A stretch of DNA of 64,000 bases from Corallococcus sp. CA053C (lineage in GTDB: Bacteria > Myxococcota > Myxococcia > Myxococcales > Myxococcaceae): the NCBI RefSeq assembly GCF_003611675.1, contig NZ_RAWA01000002.1:1-64000 (forward strand), given 5' to 3'. This document shows positions 46,514-55,113 of this stretch, one piece after another (the stretch's first letter is position 1; every line of letters starts with the position of its first letter). Both the position numbers and the translations under genes were made by a program. The notes beneath the pieces are model-generated. The model had not been told where the DNA came from, did no database searches, and saw only the letters and a list, made by a program, of their open reading frames with translations.

Positions 46514-47538
46514 GGTGCCGCCCGGGGCTCCACGCCCAGGCCCGGGCCGTCGCCCAACTGGATGCGGCCGCCCACCACCGGATGCGCGCGGTACGGGTCC
46601 TCCGCGAGCAGCAGGTTGCCGTCCAGGTCCACCCAGTCCACCAGCGGCGCCAGGTGCGCGCCCGCCGCGATGCCCAGCCCCGTCTCCACCATGCAGCCCA
46701 GCATCACCTTGAGGCCACACGCACGCGCGGTCTCGATGATGCGCAAGGCTTCGCGGATGCCGCCGCTCTTCTGCAGCTTCACGTTGATGCCGTGGAAGCC
46801 CTCCGCGAGCTTCGGCACGTCCGAGGCCTTCGTCAGCGACTCGTCCGCCACCAGCGGCAGCGGCGAGCGCGCGCGCAGCCACTTCGCGCCTTCCACGTCC
46901 GCCGCGGGCAGCGGCTGCTCCACCAGCTCCACGCCCTGCGTGGACAACCACTGGATGTGAGCCAGCGCCTCTTCCGGCGTCCAGCCCTCGTTCGCGTCCA
47001 CGCGGATGGTTTGCGACGTCAGCGCGCGCACGGTGCTGAACACCTCGCGGTCCTGACCGGAGCCCAGCTTCACCTTGAGCACGGGGAAGTCCGCCGCCTC
47101 GCGCACCTTCACCGCGAGCACCTCCGGCACGTCGATGCCAATGGACATGGACGTCACCGGCTGGCGCGTGGGGTCCACGCCCAGCATCCGGTACAGCGGC
47201 ACGCCCATCACCTTGCCCGCCAGGTCATGCAGCGCCAGGTCCACCGCCGCCTTCGCCGCGGGGTTGTCCTGCAGCGCCGCGTCGAGCGCCTCGGACACGT
47301 CGCGGAAGTAGCGCAGGTCGCGTCCCTCCAGCACCGGGGCCAGCTTCTGGAGCGCGGCCTCCACCGACTCCCAGGACTCGCCATAGCGCACGTTGGGCGC
47401 GGCCTCGCCGTACCCCACGTGGCCTCCCGAGCGCACCTCCACGAACACGTTGCGCTTCACCGTGCTCGTGCCCCGGGAGATGGTCCAGGCGTGGCGCAGC
47501 GGCAACTCCACGGTGCGAAAGCTCAAGGGTGACGGCAT
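46510..47538 (-). CDS. Dipeptide epimerase (enolase superfamily, L-Ala-D/L-Glu type)
   Basis: Muconate-lactonising subgroup of the enolase superfamily, 342 residues. Predicted to epimerise L-Ala-D-Glu or a related dipeptide released from peptidoglycan. Catalytic Lys in the KxK motif (K155/K157 of LKVKLGSG), Mg ligands Asp181 (VDANEGW), Glu207 (VEQPL) and Asp232 (VADES), second catalytic Lys254 (NVKLQKSGG). Cap-domain loops (TISRGTSTVKRN) fit the dipeptide epimerase group; precise dipeptide specificity cannot be read. ATG 47538 with GGAGGAGG about 10 bases upstream. First gene of the operon with the DUF819 permease and beta-lactamase-like lipoprotein; diverges from the M20 peptidase gene by 101 bases. 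Confidence 0.9.
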   Translation of the reverse strand: MPSPLSFRTVELPLRHAWTISRGTSTVKRNVFVEVRSGGHVGYGEAAPNVRYGESWESVEAALQKLAPVLEGRDLRYFRDVSEALDAALQDNPAAKAAVDLALHDLAGKVMGVPLYRMLGVDPTRQPVTSMSIGIDVPEVLAVKVREAADFPVLKVKLGSGQDREVFSTVRALTSQTIRVDANEGWTPEEALAHIQWLSTQGVELVEQPLPAADVEGAKWLRARSPLPLVADESLTKASDVPKLAEGFHGINVKLQKSGGIREALRIIETARACGLKVMLGCMVETGLGIAAGAHLAPLVDWVDLDGNLLLAEDPYRAHPVVGGRIQLGDGPGLGVEPRAAP

Positions 47539-47639
47539 GGGCGGGGTTCCTCCTCCAGGGCTCCCTCCCTTAACACGGCGCTCCCTGTAAACACCGCTTC
47601 CATTGCCTTCCGGGAGCCAAGGCGCGAGCCTTGCGCGCC

Positions 47640-49034
47640 ATGCGTTTCCTGCCCCTCCTCGCCGTCCTGTTCGCGCTCGGATCCAGCCACGCCGCGTCAT
47701 CGCGTCCCGCGCCGAAGGACGAGCTGCGGACGTTGCTCGCGGAGCTGATCGCTGCGGACACGTCCAACCCGCCCGGCAACGAGACAGCCGCTGCGCAGGT
47801 GGCGGCGCGCTGGCTGCGCGAGGCGGGCATCGAATCGGAGCTCATCGAACCGTCGCCCGGTCGCGGAAATCTCTTGGTGCGCTTGAAGGGCACCGGCAAG
47901 GGAAGGCCGCTGCTCGTGCTCGCGCACCTGGACACGGTGCCCGCGGTGCGCGCCGAGTGGGCCACCGACCCGTGGAAGCTCACGGAGAAGGACGGCCTGC
48001 TCTACGGCCGGGGCGTGCAGGACAACAAGGGCATGGCGGCGGCCAGCATCCTCGCGCTGCGCCGGCTGAAGCAGGACGCGGGCAACCGTTCGCGCGACAT
48101 CCTCCTGTACCTGGGCGCGGATGAAGAGGTGGGTTCGGGGCAGGGGTTGGACTGGATGATGGAGCACCGCCCGGAGTTGAAGGAGGCGGAGTTCGCGCTC
48201 AACGAGGGCGGCCTCACGGAGCTGTCCCCGGACCGCAAGAGCGTGCGCTTCGTGGCGCTCCAGGCCGCGGAGCGCGTGTCGCGCAACGTGACGCTCAAGG
48301 CCACCGGGCCCGGAGGCCACTCCTCCGCGCCGCCCGTGGATGCGGGGCCGCTGGTGCGAGTGGCCGCGGCGGTGGCGCGCGTGGGTGCGCTCACCTTCCC
48401 CGCCCACCTGACGCCCGCGGCCCGGCTCCACATCCTGGGCCGCGCGCCCACGACGCCGGGAGAGTTGGGGGATGCACTGCGCCGCATCGCCGCCGCGCCG
48501 GATGCGCCACCGCAGGACGCGGTGGAGACGGTGGCGAGGCTGGAGCCCGCGCTGGGCGCCGTGCTGCGCACCACCTGCGTGCCTACGGTCTTCAACGCGG
48601 GCACGCGCTCCAATGTCATCCCTGCCACGGCCGAGGCCACCGTCAACTGCCGCCTGTTGCCGGACGCGGACGCGAAGGCCGTGCGCGAGCGCATTGTCGC
48701 GGCCGTGAATGACAAGGACATCCAGGTGGAGATGGATGTGTCACCGCCGGACTCGCCCATGTCGCCGGTGGGAGACAACGCGATGTTCCGCGCGGTGAAG
48801 GCCGCCGCCGCGAAGGTGTGGCCCAATGCCCCGGTGATTCCGCGCCAGTCCACCGGCACCACCGAGTCCGCCACGCTGCGCAGGGCCGGCATCCACGCCT
48901 ACGGCATCGACCTCTTCGCCCTCACGCCCGAGGATGCGCGCACGGCTCACGCGCCCAATGAGCGCGTGCCCGTGGCCTCGCTCCAGCCCGGCGCAGAGTT
49001 CGTCTACCTCACCCTCAAGCACCTGACGCGCTGA
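47640..49034 (+). CDS. Secreted M20-family metallopeptidase
   Basis: Zinc peptidase/carboxypeptidase of the M20/ArgE/DapE family, 464 residues, with a signal peptide (MRFLPLLAVLFALGSSHAAS). Metal and catalytic residues: His96 and Asp98 in LAHLDTVP, bridging Asp128 in YGRGVQDNKG, catalytic Glu162 and metal Glu163 in GADEEVGSGQG, and a late His in LFALTPEDARTAHAPNERV. The dimerisation domain lies between (TGPGGHSSAPPVD). Being exported and divergent from the dipeptide epimerase, it may trim extracellular peptides (inference). ATG 47640; a TTG at 47631 is in the same frame. Its last codons (LTR, stop) are part of the tandem repeat that follows. Confidence 0.9.
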   Translation: MRFLPLLAVLFALGSSHAASSRPAPKDELRTLLAELIAADTSNPPGNETAAAQVAARWLREAGIESELIEPSPGRGNLLVRLKGTGKGRPLLVLAHLDTVPAVRAEWATDPWKLTEKDGLLYGRGVQDNKGMAAASILALRRLKQDAGNRSRDILLYLGADEEVGSGQGLDWMMEHRPELKEAEFALNEGGLTELSPDRKSVRFVALQAAERVSRNVTLKATGPGGHSSAPPVDAGPLVRVAAAVARVGALTFPAHLTPAARLHILGRAPTTPGELGDALRRIAAAPDAPPQDAVETVARLEPALGAVLRTTCVPTVFNAGTRSNVIPATAEATVNCRLLPDADAKAVRERIVAAVNDKDIQVEMDVSPPDSPMSPVGDNAMFRAVKAAAAKVWPNAPVIPRQSTGTTESATLRRAGIHAYGIDLFALTPEDARTAHAPNERVPVASLQPGAEFVYLTLKHLTR

Positions 49035-49101
49035 CGCGTCCTTCCGTGACCTGGACGGTGCGCTCGTCGACGCGCGATGGCATCGCGCCCAAGGAGAGGC
49101 C

Positions 49102-49128
49102 ATGTCCGAAGGAAACCTGACGCGCTGA
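49102..49128 (+). CDS. Micro-ORF 1 from duplicated start (8 codons plus stop)
   Basis: ATG preceded by a perfect AAGGAGAGG site encodes MSEGNLTR then stop. The ending LTR-stop is the duplicated end of the M20 gene. Translation initiation here is likely by sequence; a product with function is not implied. Confidence 0.4.
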   Translation: MSEGNLTR

Positions 49129-49186
49129 CACGATCTTCCGTCACCTGGACGATGCGCGCGCGATGGCTTCTCCTCAAGGAGAGGCC

Positions 49187-49216
49187 ATGTCCGAAGCGTC
49201 GCCCGAGGAAGCCTGA
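49187..49216 (+). CDS. Micro-ORF 2 from duplicated start (9 codons plus stop)
   Basis: ATG with AAGGAGAGG upstream encodes MSEASPEEA then stop; the first eight residues are identical to those of the real hydroxylase gene 104 bases downstream. It may act as an upstream ORF that takes ribosomes before the main start. Confidence 0.4.
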   Translation: MSEASPEEA

Positions 49217-49290
49217 CGCGCTGACGCGCCCCCCGTGACCTGGACGGTGCGCGCACCGACGCGCTATGGCTTCTGTCTCAAGGAGAGGCC

Positions 49291-50187
49291 ATGTCCGAAG
49301 CATCGCCCGAGGAGATCACCGCGCAGGTGCGCCAGCGCATCGTCGAGCTGGCCATGCAGGGCGGCTACTTCGACACCGTCCTGCGCGCGGGCAGCGAGCT
49401 GGCGCGCCTCCAGGAATACCTGCGGATGCTGGCCGGACAGGTGCCCCTGCCGCTCGCGACGCCAGGGCAGTCCCCCACCATCTTCCCGCCGCTCCCCGGC
49501 CTGGAGGAGCGGCCCTGGCGCGACCCGCCTCCTCCCGTGGCGAAGGCGCTGGAAGGCTGCCTCGCGGCGGTGCAGCGCGACCTGGCGCGGCTGGAGAACG
49601 CGGACCTGCTGCACTACGACTCCGGCATCGTCGGCACGGGCCGCTGGTCCGTGCACCCCGTGTACTTCGCGGGCGAGCGCACCGACCGCCTCTTCTGGCC
49701 TGAGCTCGCGATGGAGGAGACAGCCGCCGCCGTGCAATCGCTGGACGGCGAGTGCACCGCGTTCCCGCTGGCGGACGTGCTCTTCTCCTCGCACGCGCCG
49801 GGCACCACGCTGACGCCGCATTGCAGTTGGGATGGCTTCCGGATGCGGCTCCACCTGGGGCTCAAGATTCCGGAGGGCTGCGGCATCCGCGTGGGCACCG
49901 AGTCGCGACACTGGGAAGCAGGCCGCGTGCTCGCCTTCCACGACTCCTTCGAGCACGAGACGTGGAACCGCGGTCAGGAGCGCCGCGTGGTGCTCATCGT
50001 GGACTGCTGGCACCCGGGCCTCACGCTGGCGGAGCGCGAGGCCCTGCTGGCACTGACGCGGAAGTTCGAGGTCCGCGCGCTGCTCGCCCAGCTGCGCGTC
50101 CCCGAAACCATGGCAGAGCCACTGCGGCTGCGCTTCGCCCAGGCGGAACAGACAGACGCCCAGGTGCGCCGCTTCTGGCGGACGTGA
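49291..50187 (+). CDS. Aspartyl/asparaginyl beta-hydroxylase-domain protein
   Basis: Fe(II)/2-oxoglutarate oxygenase of the AspH-like cupin family, 298 residues, cytosolic. Candidate iron ligands His177 (LTPHCSWDGF) and His222 (HDSFEHETWN), with the 2-oxoglutarate-binding Arg region RMRLHLGL and RRVVLIVD. An N-terminal helical domain (1-90) of unknown role precedes it, and a helical tail (LTLAEREALLALTRKF) follows the cupin. Hydroxylates side chains of a protein or free amino acid in known relatives; target unknown. ATG 49291 with AAGGAGAGG 6 bases upstream is the third of three repeated starts. The 5' region contains two micro-ORFs, so translation may be dampened. Confidence 0.87.
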   Translation: MSEASPEEITAQVRQRIVELAMQGGYFDTVLRAGSELARLQEYLRMLAGQVPLPLATPGQSPTIFPPLPGLEERPWRDPPPPVAKALEGCLAAVQRDLARLENADLLHYDSGIVGTGRWSVHPVYFAGERTDRLFWPELAMEETAAAVQSLDGECTAFPLADVLFSSHAPGTTLTPHCSWDGFRMRLHLGLKIPEGCGIRVGTESRHWEAGRVLAFHDSFEHETWNRGQERRVVLIVDCWHPGLTLAEREALLALTRKFEVRALLAQLRVPETMAEPLRLRFAQAEQTDAQVRRFWRT

Positions 50188-50203
50188 GCGGGCGACCGCT
50201 GCA

Positions 50204-50932
50204 TCACGGGCCGGCCGGCCGGTACTCCTGGATCCACACCTTCTCCACCCCCCAGGTGAAGAGCATCCAGCGATAGGTGTGGCCCACGAAGCCCTCTGCT
50301 TCAATGGGCCGCGTCACCGTGACGATGCGCGTCCCGGGCTGACAGGTGCGCAGGTTCGCGATCAGCCGCTCCTTCGTCTCCGGCGTGAACGCCACCCAGT
50401 TGGTGAAGACGTGGGTGACGCCCATCAAAGGCTCGCGCGTCATGTCGCCCACGGTGAGGGTGATGCCCGCGGGCTCGAGCCACGGCGCCACGCGCGCCAC
50501 GTGATCCGGGATGAGCTCCACGCCGTGCGCCTCCGCCTTCAGCCAGCGCGCGGCGATGAGCACCCGGCCCCGCCCCGCGCCCAGGTCCACCACGCGGCTG
50601 CCCGGGCCCACGCCCGCGCGCTTCAGGAAGAGCAGCGCCGTCAGCATCGGCGTCTCGCCATAGACGAGCTCGCGGAACACCTGCCCCGTGGCCTTCAGCG
50701 CCCGGGCCATCTCGAAGGTGCGCCGCGCGCTGTAGGGCGTGCGCAGCAGGCGCTGCCACCACAGCCCCAGGTACGGCCGCAACAGCCGGGGCCGCCACAA
50801 GAGGAGCAGCACGTCGGTGAAGCGCACGATGAAGGCGATGACGGTGCCCTGGAGCTGCAACGCCACGCGCTCGAAGAACGGGAGGTCGAAGTCCTCCAGC
50901 GAGTCGTCGCGCTGCGGAGCGGGTTCCGTCAT
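50204..50932 (-). CDS. SAM-dependent methyltransferase with N-terminal hydrophobic segment
   Basis: Class I methyltransferase, 242 residues. SAM-binding motif I is RVVDLGAGRGRVLIAARWL; downstream strands ITLTVGDMTREPLMGVTHVFTNW and TRIVTVTRPIE complete the fold. A hydrophobic stretch near residues 25-45 (GTVIAFIVRFTDVLLLLW) precedes the catalytic domain and suggests membrane association, perhaps acting on lipids or quinones. Substrate not deducible. ATG 50932 fits the domain boundary, but the ribosome site is weak. Convergent with the hydroxylase gene, 16 bases apart. Confidence 0.8.
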   Translation of the reverse strand: MTEPAPQRDDSLEDFDLPFFERVALQLQGTVIAFIVRFTDVLLLLWRPRLLRPYLGLWWQRLLRTPYSARRTFEMARALKATGQVFRELVYGETPMLTALLFLKRAGVGPGSRVVDLGAGRGRVLIAARWLKAEAHGVELIPDHVARVAPWLEPAGITLTVGDMTREPLMGVTHVFTNWVAFTPETKERLIANLRTCQPGTRIVTVTRPIEAEGFVGHTYRWMLFTWGVEKVWIQEYRPAGP

Positions 50933-51174
50933 GCGGCGCGGAGGCTTGCCGGAATCCGGCGCCCGCGCAATGGCTCGCGTCTGGAGGGAACGCGGGCGCC
51001 TCCCGCCCGGACGCAGCACGTCCGTGCTCGCGCGGCGCCTCCACCCAATCTCCTGGAATTCATCGGGTTTCTGGCTTCACCTGGAGTTGGTGCGCACCGT
51101 GCAAAGGGAGTCAGGCACCGTGGAACACTCCCACCCCCGTGGGAGTCCAGGCCTCCACGGACCGAGGAACGCCC

Positions 51175-52206
51175 ATGTGCACCGACTTCCTGATCACCGG
51201 CACAGACTCCCGAGTCTCCACGAGCTTCGCCGTCAATGGCCGGAGCATGGAGTTTGGCAAGGACCTGAACTCCCAGCTCATGGTCCACGCTCCGGGTGAG
51301 AGCTTCCAGTCGAAGGCCCCGGACCTCAAGCCGGGCCTGGCGTGGACGTCTCGGTATGGCTTCGTCGGCCTCACCGCCCTCAGCGACGCGGTCCTCGTGG
51401 ATGGCCTCAACACGCAGGGGCTCTCCGTGGGCGCGCTGTGGCTGCCGGGCGCCACCTACCCGAAGGTCACCCAGTCGTCGCAGGCCCTGGCCCTGGTGGA
51501 CTTCGTGACCTGGGCGCTCGGCACCTGCGCCAGCGTGGCGGACGTGAAGACCGCCCTCACCAACGGGAGCGTCCAGGTGTGGGAAGGCGACCTGCTCGCG
51601 AAGCTGCTGCCACTGCACTTCCCCGTCCACGACGCGGCCGGCAACAGCGTCGTCGTGGAGTTCACCGACGGGAAGCTCAACGTCTACGACAACCCCGTCG
51701 GCGTCTGCACCAACAACCCGCCCTTCCCCCAGCAGCTGGAGAACCTGGGCAACTACGCGAACCTGTCGCCCTGGGACGCGAAGCCCACGGAGCTGGGCGC
51801 CCAGAAGTTCTCGCCCTCCGGCCACGGCAGCGGCATGCGCGGCCTGCCGGGAGACTCCACGCCCCCCGCCCGGTTCGTGCGCGCCACCTACCTCAAGCAA
51901 TACGCGCAGCCCCTGTCGAGCTCCGGGGATGCCACCACCCTGGCCTTCCACCTGCTCAACACCGTGGACATCCCGCTGGGTACCAGCCGTGGCGTCGACA
52001 AGCTCGGCAAGGACACCGTCGACTACACGCAGTGGGCCGTCGTGAAGGACCTCACCGCACTGACCCTCTCCGTGCGCTTCTACGGCAACCCGCTCGTGTA
52101 CTCCGTCAACCTCAACACGCTCGACTTCAGCGGCGCCGCTGGCAAGCCGTTCCCCGTCCCGGCGTCCCCCACCAGCATCGACCTCACCGCGAAGCTCTCC
52201 AGCTAG
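51175..52206 (+). CDS. Choloylglycine hydrolase / penicillin acylase-like Ntn hydrolase
   Basis: Ntn-hydrolase of the choloylglycine hydrolase family, 343 residues. The initiator Met is followed directly by Cys2 (MCTDFLITG), which would be the nucleophile after Met removal; no signal peptide, so maturation is cytosolic. Family residues: NGRSMEFG (Arg and Met/Glu near residue 22), DGLNTQGLSVGALWLPG, and VCTNNPPFPQQLENL containing the conserved Asn. The Arg of DTVDYTQWAVVKD is replaced or shifted, so exact active-site geometry is uncertain. May cleave bile-salt-like, N-acyl homoserine lactone or penicillin V amides; none can be chosen from sequence. ATG 51175 with GAGGAA about 7 bases upstream. 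Confidence 0.85.
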   Translation: MCTDFLITGTDSRVSTSFAVNGRSMEFGKDLNSQLMVHAPGESFQSKAPDLKPGLAWTSRYGFVGLTALSDAVLVDGLNTQGLSVGALWLPGATYPKVTQSSQALALVDFVTWALGTCASVADVKTALTNGSVQVWEGDLLAKLLPLHFPVHDAAGNSVVVEFTDGKLNVYDNPVGVCTNNPPFPQQLENLGNYANLSPWDAKPTELGAQKFSPSGHGSGMRGLPGDSTPPARFVRATYLKQYAQPLSSSGDATTLAFHLLNTVDIPLGTSRGVDKLGKDTVDYTQWAVVKDLTALTLSVRFYGNPLVYSVNLNTLDFSGAAGKPFPVPASPTSIDLTAKLSS

Positions 52207-52222
52207 GCGCTGACGGGCCGGG

Positions 52223-52249
52223 GGTGCTGGGAAGGCTCACCCCAGCACC
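52223..52249. terminator. Bidirectional hairpin between converging genes
   Basis: GGTGCTGGG at 52223-52231 pairs with CCCAGCACC at 52241-52249. The right arm lies within the last codons of the SWIM/HEAT gene, 17 bases after the stop of the Ntn hydrolase gene. Confidence 0.55.
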
Positions 52250-55113
52250 TTCTTCGCCAGCTTCGACAAGGCCTTGTCCCCGGACGCCGCGGGCAGGGCC
52301 ATGAGGCGCGCGGCCACCTGCTTCCCGGCCACCGGGTTCTCCGCCGCGAGCTTCAGGTACACGGTCGCACGCTCCACGAAGTCTGGCCGTCCCTGCGCCG
52401 CGTCCAGGCGCGCCAGCAACTCCAGCATCAGGTCATCCGCGGGGAACTTCTCGAAGAGGCCCCGCAGCGCCTGCCGCTCCAGCGCTTCCGGGCGCACCTC
52501 CGCCAGGTTCACCGCGGGCTGGAGCAGCGCGAGTCCCAGCGTGCGCATGGCCTCCGCGACCACGCCGGGCTTCCACCCGTCCGCGAACGCCGCCAGCAGG
52601 GCCTCCGCGCCGCGCACGTCGCCCAGCATGCCCAGCGCGTACACGGCCGTCTTCGCCTCGTCGTCGTTGCCGCTCCGGCCCTGCACCAGGAGGACGAAGC
52701 GGTCGATGACGTCCGCGTCTCCCATCCGGGCCAGCGCCTGCGCCGCCTCCCTCCGCACCTCGCGCGAGGGGTCTCCGTACAGCACCTGGCGCAGCACGGG
52801 CATCGCCACCGCGCCCTGGTCCGCCAGTTGGTCCACGGCCTTCGCGCGCGCCTCCTTCGTGGACTCGGACAGCGCCGCCTGCGCCAGCGGCTGCACCTTC
52901 TCGCGGCGCTGGCGCAGCAGTTCGGCCACCGCGGCCTCGCCGGACTCCCGGGCGCGCACGTCCTCCAGCGTCTCCTTCGCGAAGAGGCGCAGCCCCGCGT
53001 CGTGGCCCTTGCGCGTCAGCGCATCCAGCTCGCGCCGCGCCAGGGAGCCGCCCATCGCGCCCAGCACGCGGATGGCCGTGCGGCGCACCATGCGGCTGTG
53101 GTGCTCGCTCAGCGCGACGCGCACGGTGTCCAGGGCGGCCTCTCCGCGCGTCGCCACTGCCCGCGCCACGAAGGCGCTCGCGGCCCCGTCGCTCCACGTC
53201 GGGTAGTAGTCCCGCATCAGCGTGTCCACGCCCAGGCTGGCGTAGTAGCGAGCCGCGTGCGCCGCCGCCTCGTAGCGCGTCAGCTCGCCGCGCGCCCGGC
53301 GCACCATCGCCTCCCCCGGCGTCAGCGCCACCTCCGGTCGCTGCACGTGGATGCTCGGGTGCGTGGGAACGGCCTCCAGGCCGGAGGTCTCCACCTGCAC
53401 CGCGCCCGACAGCCGCACCAGCGCGATGCCCAGCACCTGGTACACCTTGATGAAGTCGTCCAGCCGCTCAATCGGATCCGGCCGCTGCGCGAGCGCCTCC
53501 AGCAGCGCCCCCGGCTTCTCCAGCCCCAGCTCCCGGAGCCGCGCCACCAGCGGCTCCACCGCCCGCGTCCCCACCGCAGCGAGGCCGCTGGCGAACGCGT
53601 CCGCCAGTTCGTCCCGCACCTCCGCCAACGCGATGGCCGCGCGCGAAGCTCCCGCCGACCGCGCCGCCTCCGCCCACCCGCTGCGGGGCAGCGCGCTCGG
53701 AGTCGCGGGGGGCCGGACCCGTCCTCGCCGCCGGGGTGACACGGGCACGTCCTCCGCCCGCCCCAGCGCGCGCAGGTCCAGCCCTTCCGGCGACTCCACC
53801 ACCACGGCCGACGGGAACAGCGTGGGCAGCGCCGCCTCCAGCCCCACGTCACCCAGCACCGCCAGCAGCTTCGTGCCCTCCAGGGCCGCCGCCAGCGGCT
53901 CCTCCAGTGACGCATCCGCGGGCAGGAAGAGCGCCCGGCCCGCGCGGTCCACGAACTGCGAGCGGGCACCGCTGGCCAGCAATGAATCCACCCGCACCGC
54001 GACCGGCAGCAGGTCCGGCGCGAACACGTCCTTGCGGTGCTCCTGGAAAGCAGCCATCGCCGCGCTCACGTCCGGCAGCGCCACCTCCAGCAGCCGCTCC
54101 AGCGGCGCCCGGTCCACCGGCGTTCCGCCCGTCCACTCCTCCAGGTCCAACCGGTGCGGCGCGAAGCCCGGGTACTGCCCGCCCTGCGCCCCCTGGAGCA
54201 CGTAGCCCGCGTGGCTCTTCTTGGGCGCCACCGTCTTCAGCATCGCGGGGAGGATCTGCTTCTCGCTGTAGTGCCCGCCCGACACCAGGTCCACGAAGCG
54301 ACTCTCGCGGATGAGGAACCTGTCTGGCGTCACGCGCGAGGAGAACGCGTACTCCACCAGCGTCAGCCCCGTCACCGGCTTGCGGTCCTTCTTCGTCCAC
54401 GTCTTGCCGATCAGCTCCTCGACGTGGCGGTCCTCCAGCGCCTCGCCGCCCAGGTGCTTCTCCACCTTGCGCGCCGTGAGCAGCATGTCCGCCACCAGGT
54501 CCGTGAACACCGGCGGCTCGAACGTCCCCGTGCGCGCCACCGCCGCGTCCAGCAGGCCCGCCAGCTCCACCGCCCGCGCCGACAGCCGCCGCAGCCCGTT
54601 GGCCCGGAGCGCTTCGCCCAACGCACGCACCTGCTCGGGCCGCTCCGCTCCCAACGACGCCACGCCCGACAGGCCCAGCTCCCGCACCAGCGTGGACACC
54701 TGCGCCACGCCGGCCTTCATCAGCTCGCCCGTCTCCGCCTTGCCCTTCTTCACGCTCTTCTTCGTGCCGGTACCACCCGGTGCCACCGGGGCGGACTCCG
54801 CCGTCACGAAGGCCTGGGGCGCCCGGGCCCACGCCACCAGCAGCGCCGCCGCGTGCTTGCAGTACGGGCGCGAGCGCGCCGCCATGCACGAGCACCGCCC
54901 CTTCACATCCGAGCGCGCCTCGCCGAACACCAGCGAGACCTTGTACGGCGTCGCTCCCGAACCCGCCGCGTCCGCGAACAGCCGGTTCTCGTAGCGGGAC
55001 AGGTTGGCCAGCTGCTTGCCGTCGAACAGCGCCGCGCCCTTGGCCAGCTCCGCCTTGTCGCTGATGATCTCCGTCAGCGCTCCCATCCCGATGATGGGCC
55101 GTACGTCAGCCAT
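52237..55113 (-). CDS. SWIM zinc-finger protein with C-terminal HEAT-like repeats
   Basis: Large cytosolic protein, 958 residues, last gene of a four-gene module. An N-terminal SWIM-type zinc finger (Cys74, Cys76, Cys85, His87 in RCSCMAARSRPYCKHAAALL) is typical of nucleic-acid or protein-binding SWIM domains. The middle (130-620) is helical and unrecognised. From about 640 to the end there are HEAT/PBS-lyase-like helical repeats (SRMVRRTAIRVLGAMGG, SREVRREAAQALARMGDADV, KTAVYALGMLGDVRGAEALL). Probably the substrate or adaptor arm of the MoxR/vWA machine. ATG 55113 overlaps the vWA gene stop by 8 bases. Confidence 0.85.
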   Translation of the reverse strand: MADVRPIIGMGALTEIISDKAELAKGAALFDGKQLANLSRYENRLFADAAGSGATPYKVSLVFGEARSDVKGRCSCMAARSRPYCKHAAALLVAWARAPQAFVTAESAPVAPGGTGTKKSVKKGKAETGELMKAGVAQVSTLVRELGLSGVASLGAERPEQVRALGEALRANGLRRLSARAVELAGLLDAAVARTGTFEPPVFTDLVADMLLTARKVEKHLGGEALEDRHVEELIGKTWTKKDRKPVTGLTLVEYAFSSRVTPDRFLIRESRFVDLVSGGHYSEKQILPAMLKTVAPKKSHAGYVLQGAQGGQYPGFAPHRLDLEEWTGGTPVDRAPLERLLEVALPDVSAAMAAFQEHRKDVFAPDLLPVAVRVDSLLASGARSQFVDRAGRALFLPADASLEEPLAAALEGTKLLAVLGDVGLEAALPTLFPSAVVVESPEGLDLRALGRAEDVPVSPRRRGRVRPPATPSALPRSGWAEAARSAGASRAAIALAEVRDELADAFASGLAAVGTRAVEPLVARLRELGLEKPGALLEALAQRPDPIERLDDFIKVYQVLGIALVRLSGAVQVETSGLEAVPTHPSIHVQRPEVALTPGEAMVRRARGELTRYEAAAHAARYYASLGVDTLMRDYYPTWSDGAASAFVARAVATRGEAALDTVRVALSEHHSRMVRRTAIRVLGAMGGSLARRELDALTRKGHDAGLRLFAKETLEDVRARESGEAAVAELLRQRREKVQPLAQAALSESTKEARAKAVDQLADQGAVAMPVLRQVLYGDPSREVRREAAQALARMGDADVIDRFVLLVQGRSGNDDEAKTAVYALGMLGDVRGAEALLAAFADGWKPGVVAEAMRTLGLALLQPAVNLAEVRPEALERQALRGLFEKFPADDLMLELLARLDAAQGRPDFVERATVYLKLAAENPVAGKQVAARLMALPAASGDKALSKLAKKVLG

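Larger units (their letters stand above)
49021..49303 (+). repeat. Three tandem copies of a gene-start region (94-96 bp period)
   Basis: Units begin with cctgacgcgctgac at 49022, 49116 and 49212. Each continues through a ctTCCGTgACCTGGACG segment, a gcgATGGCttC segment, and an AAGGAGAGGCC ribosome site followed by ATGTCCGAAG. The three ATGs are at 49102, 49187 and 49291; only the third opens a long gene. The first unit starts inside the last codons of the M20 peptidase, so the duplicated segment ran from that gene's stop through the start of the hydroxylase gene. Not a CRISPR: there are no distinct spacers. Confidence 0.9.

Noticed and set aside
49021-49303. CRISPR or attachment-site array
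   Set aside because: The units are contiguous duplications of a gene-start region with no unique spacers and no integrase nearby.
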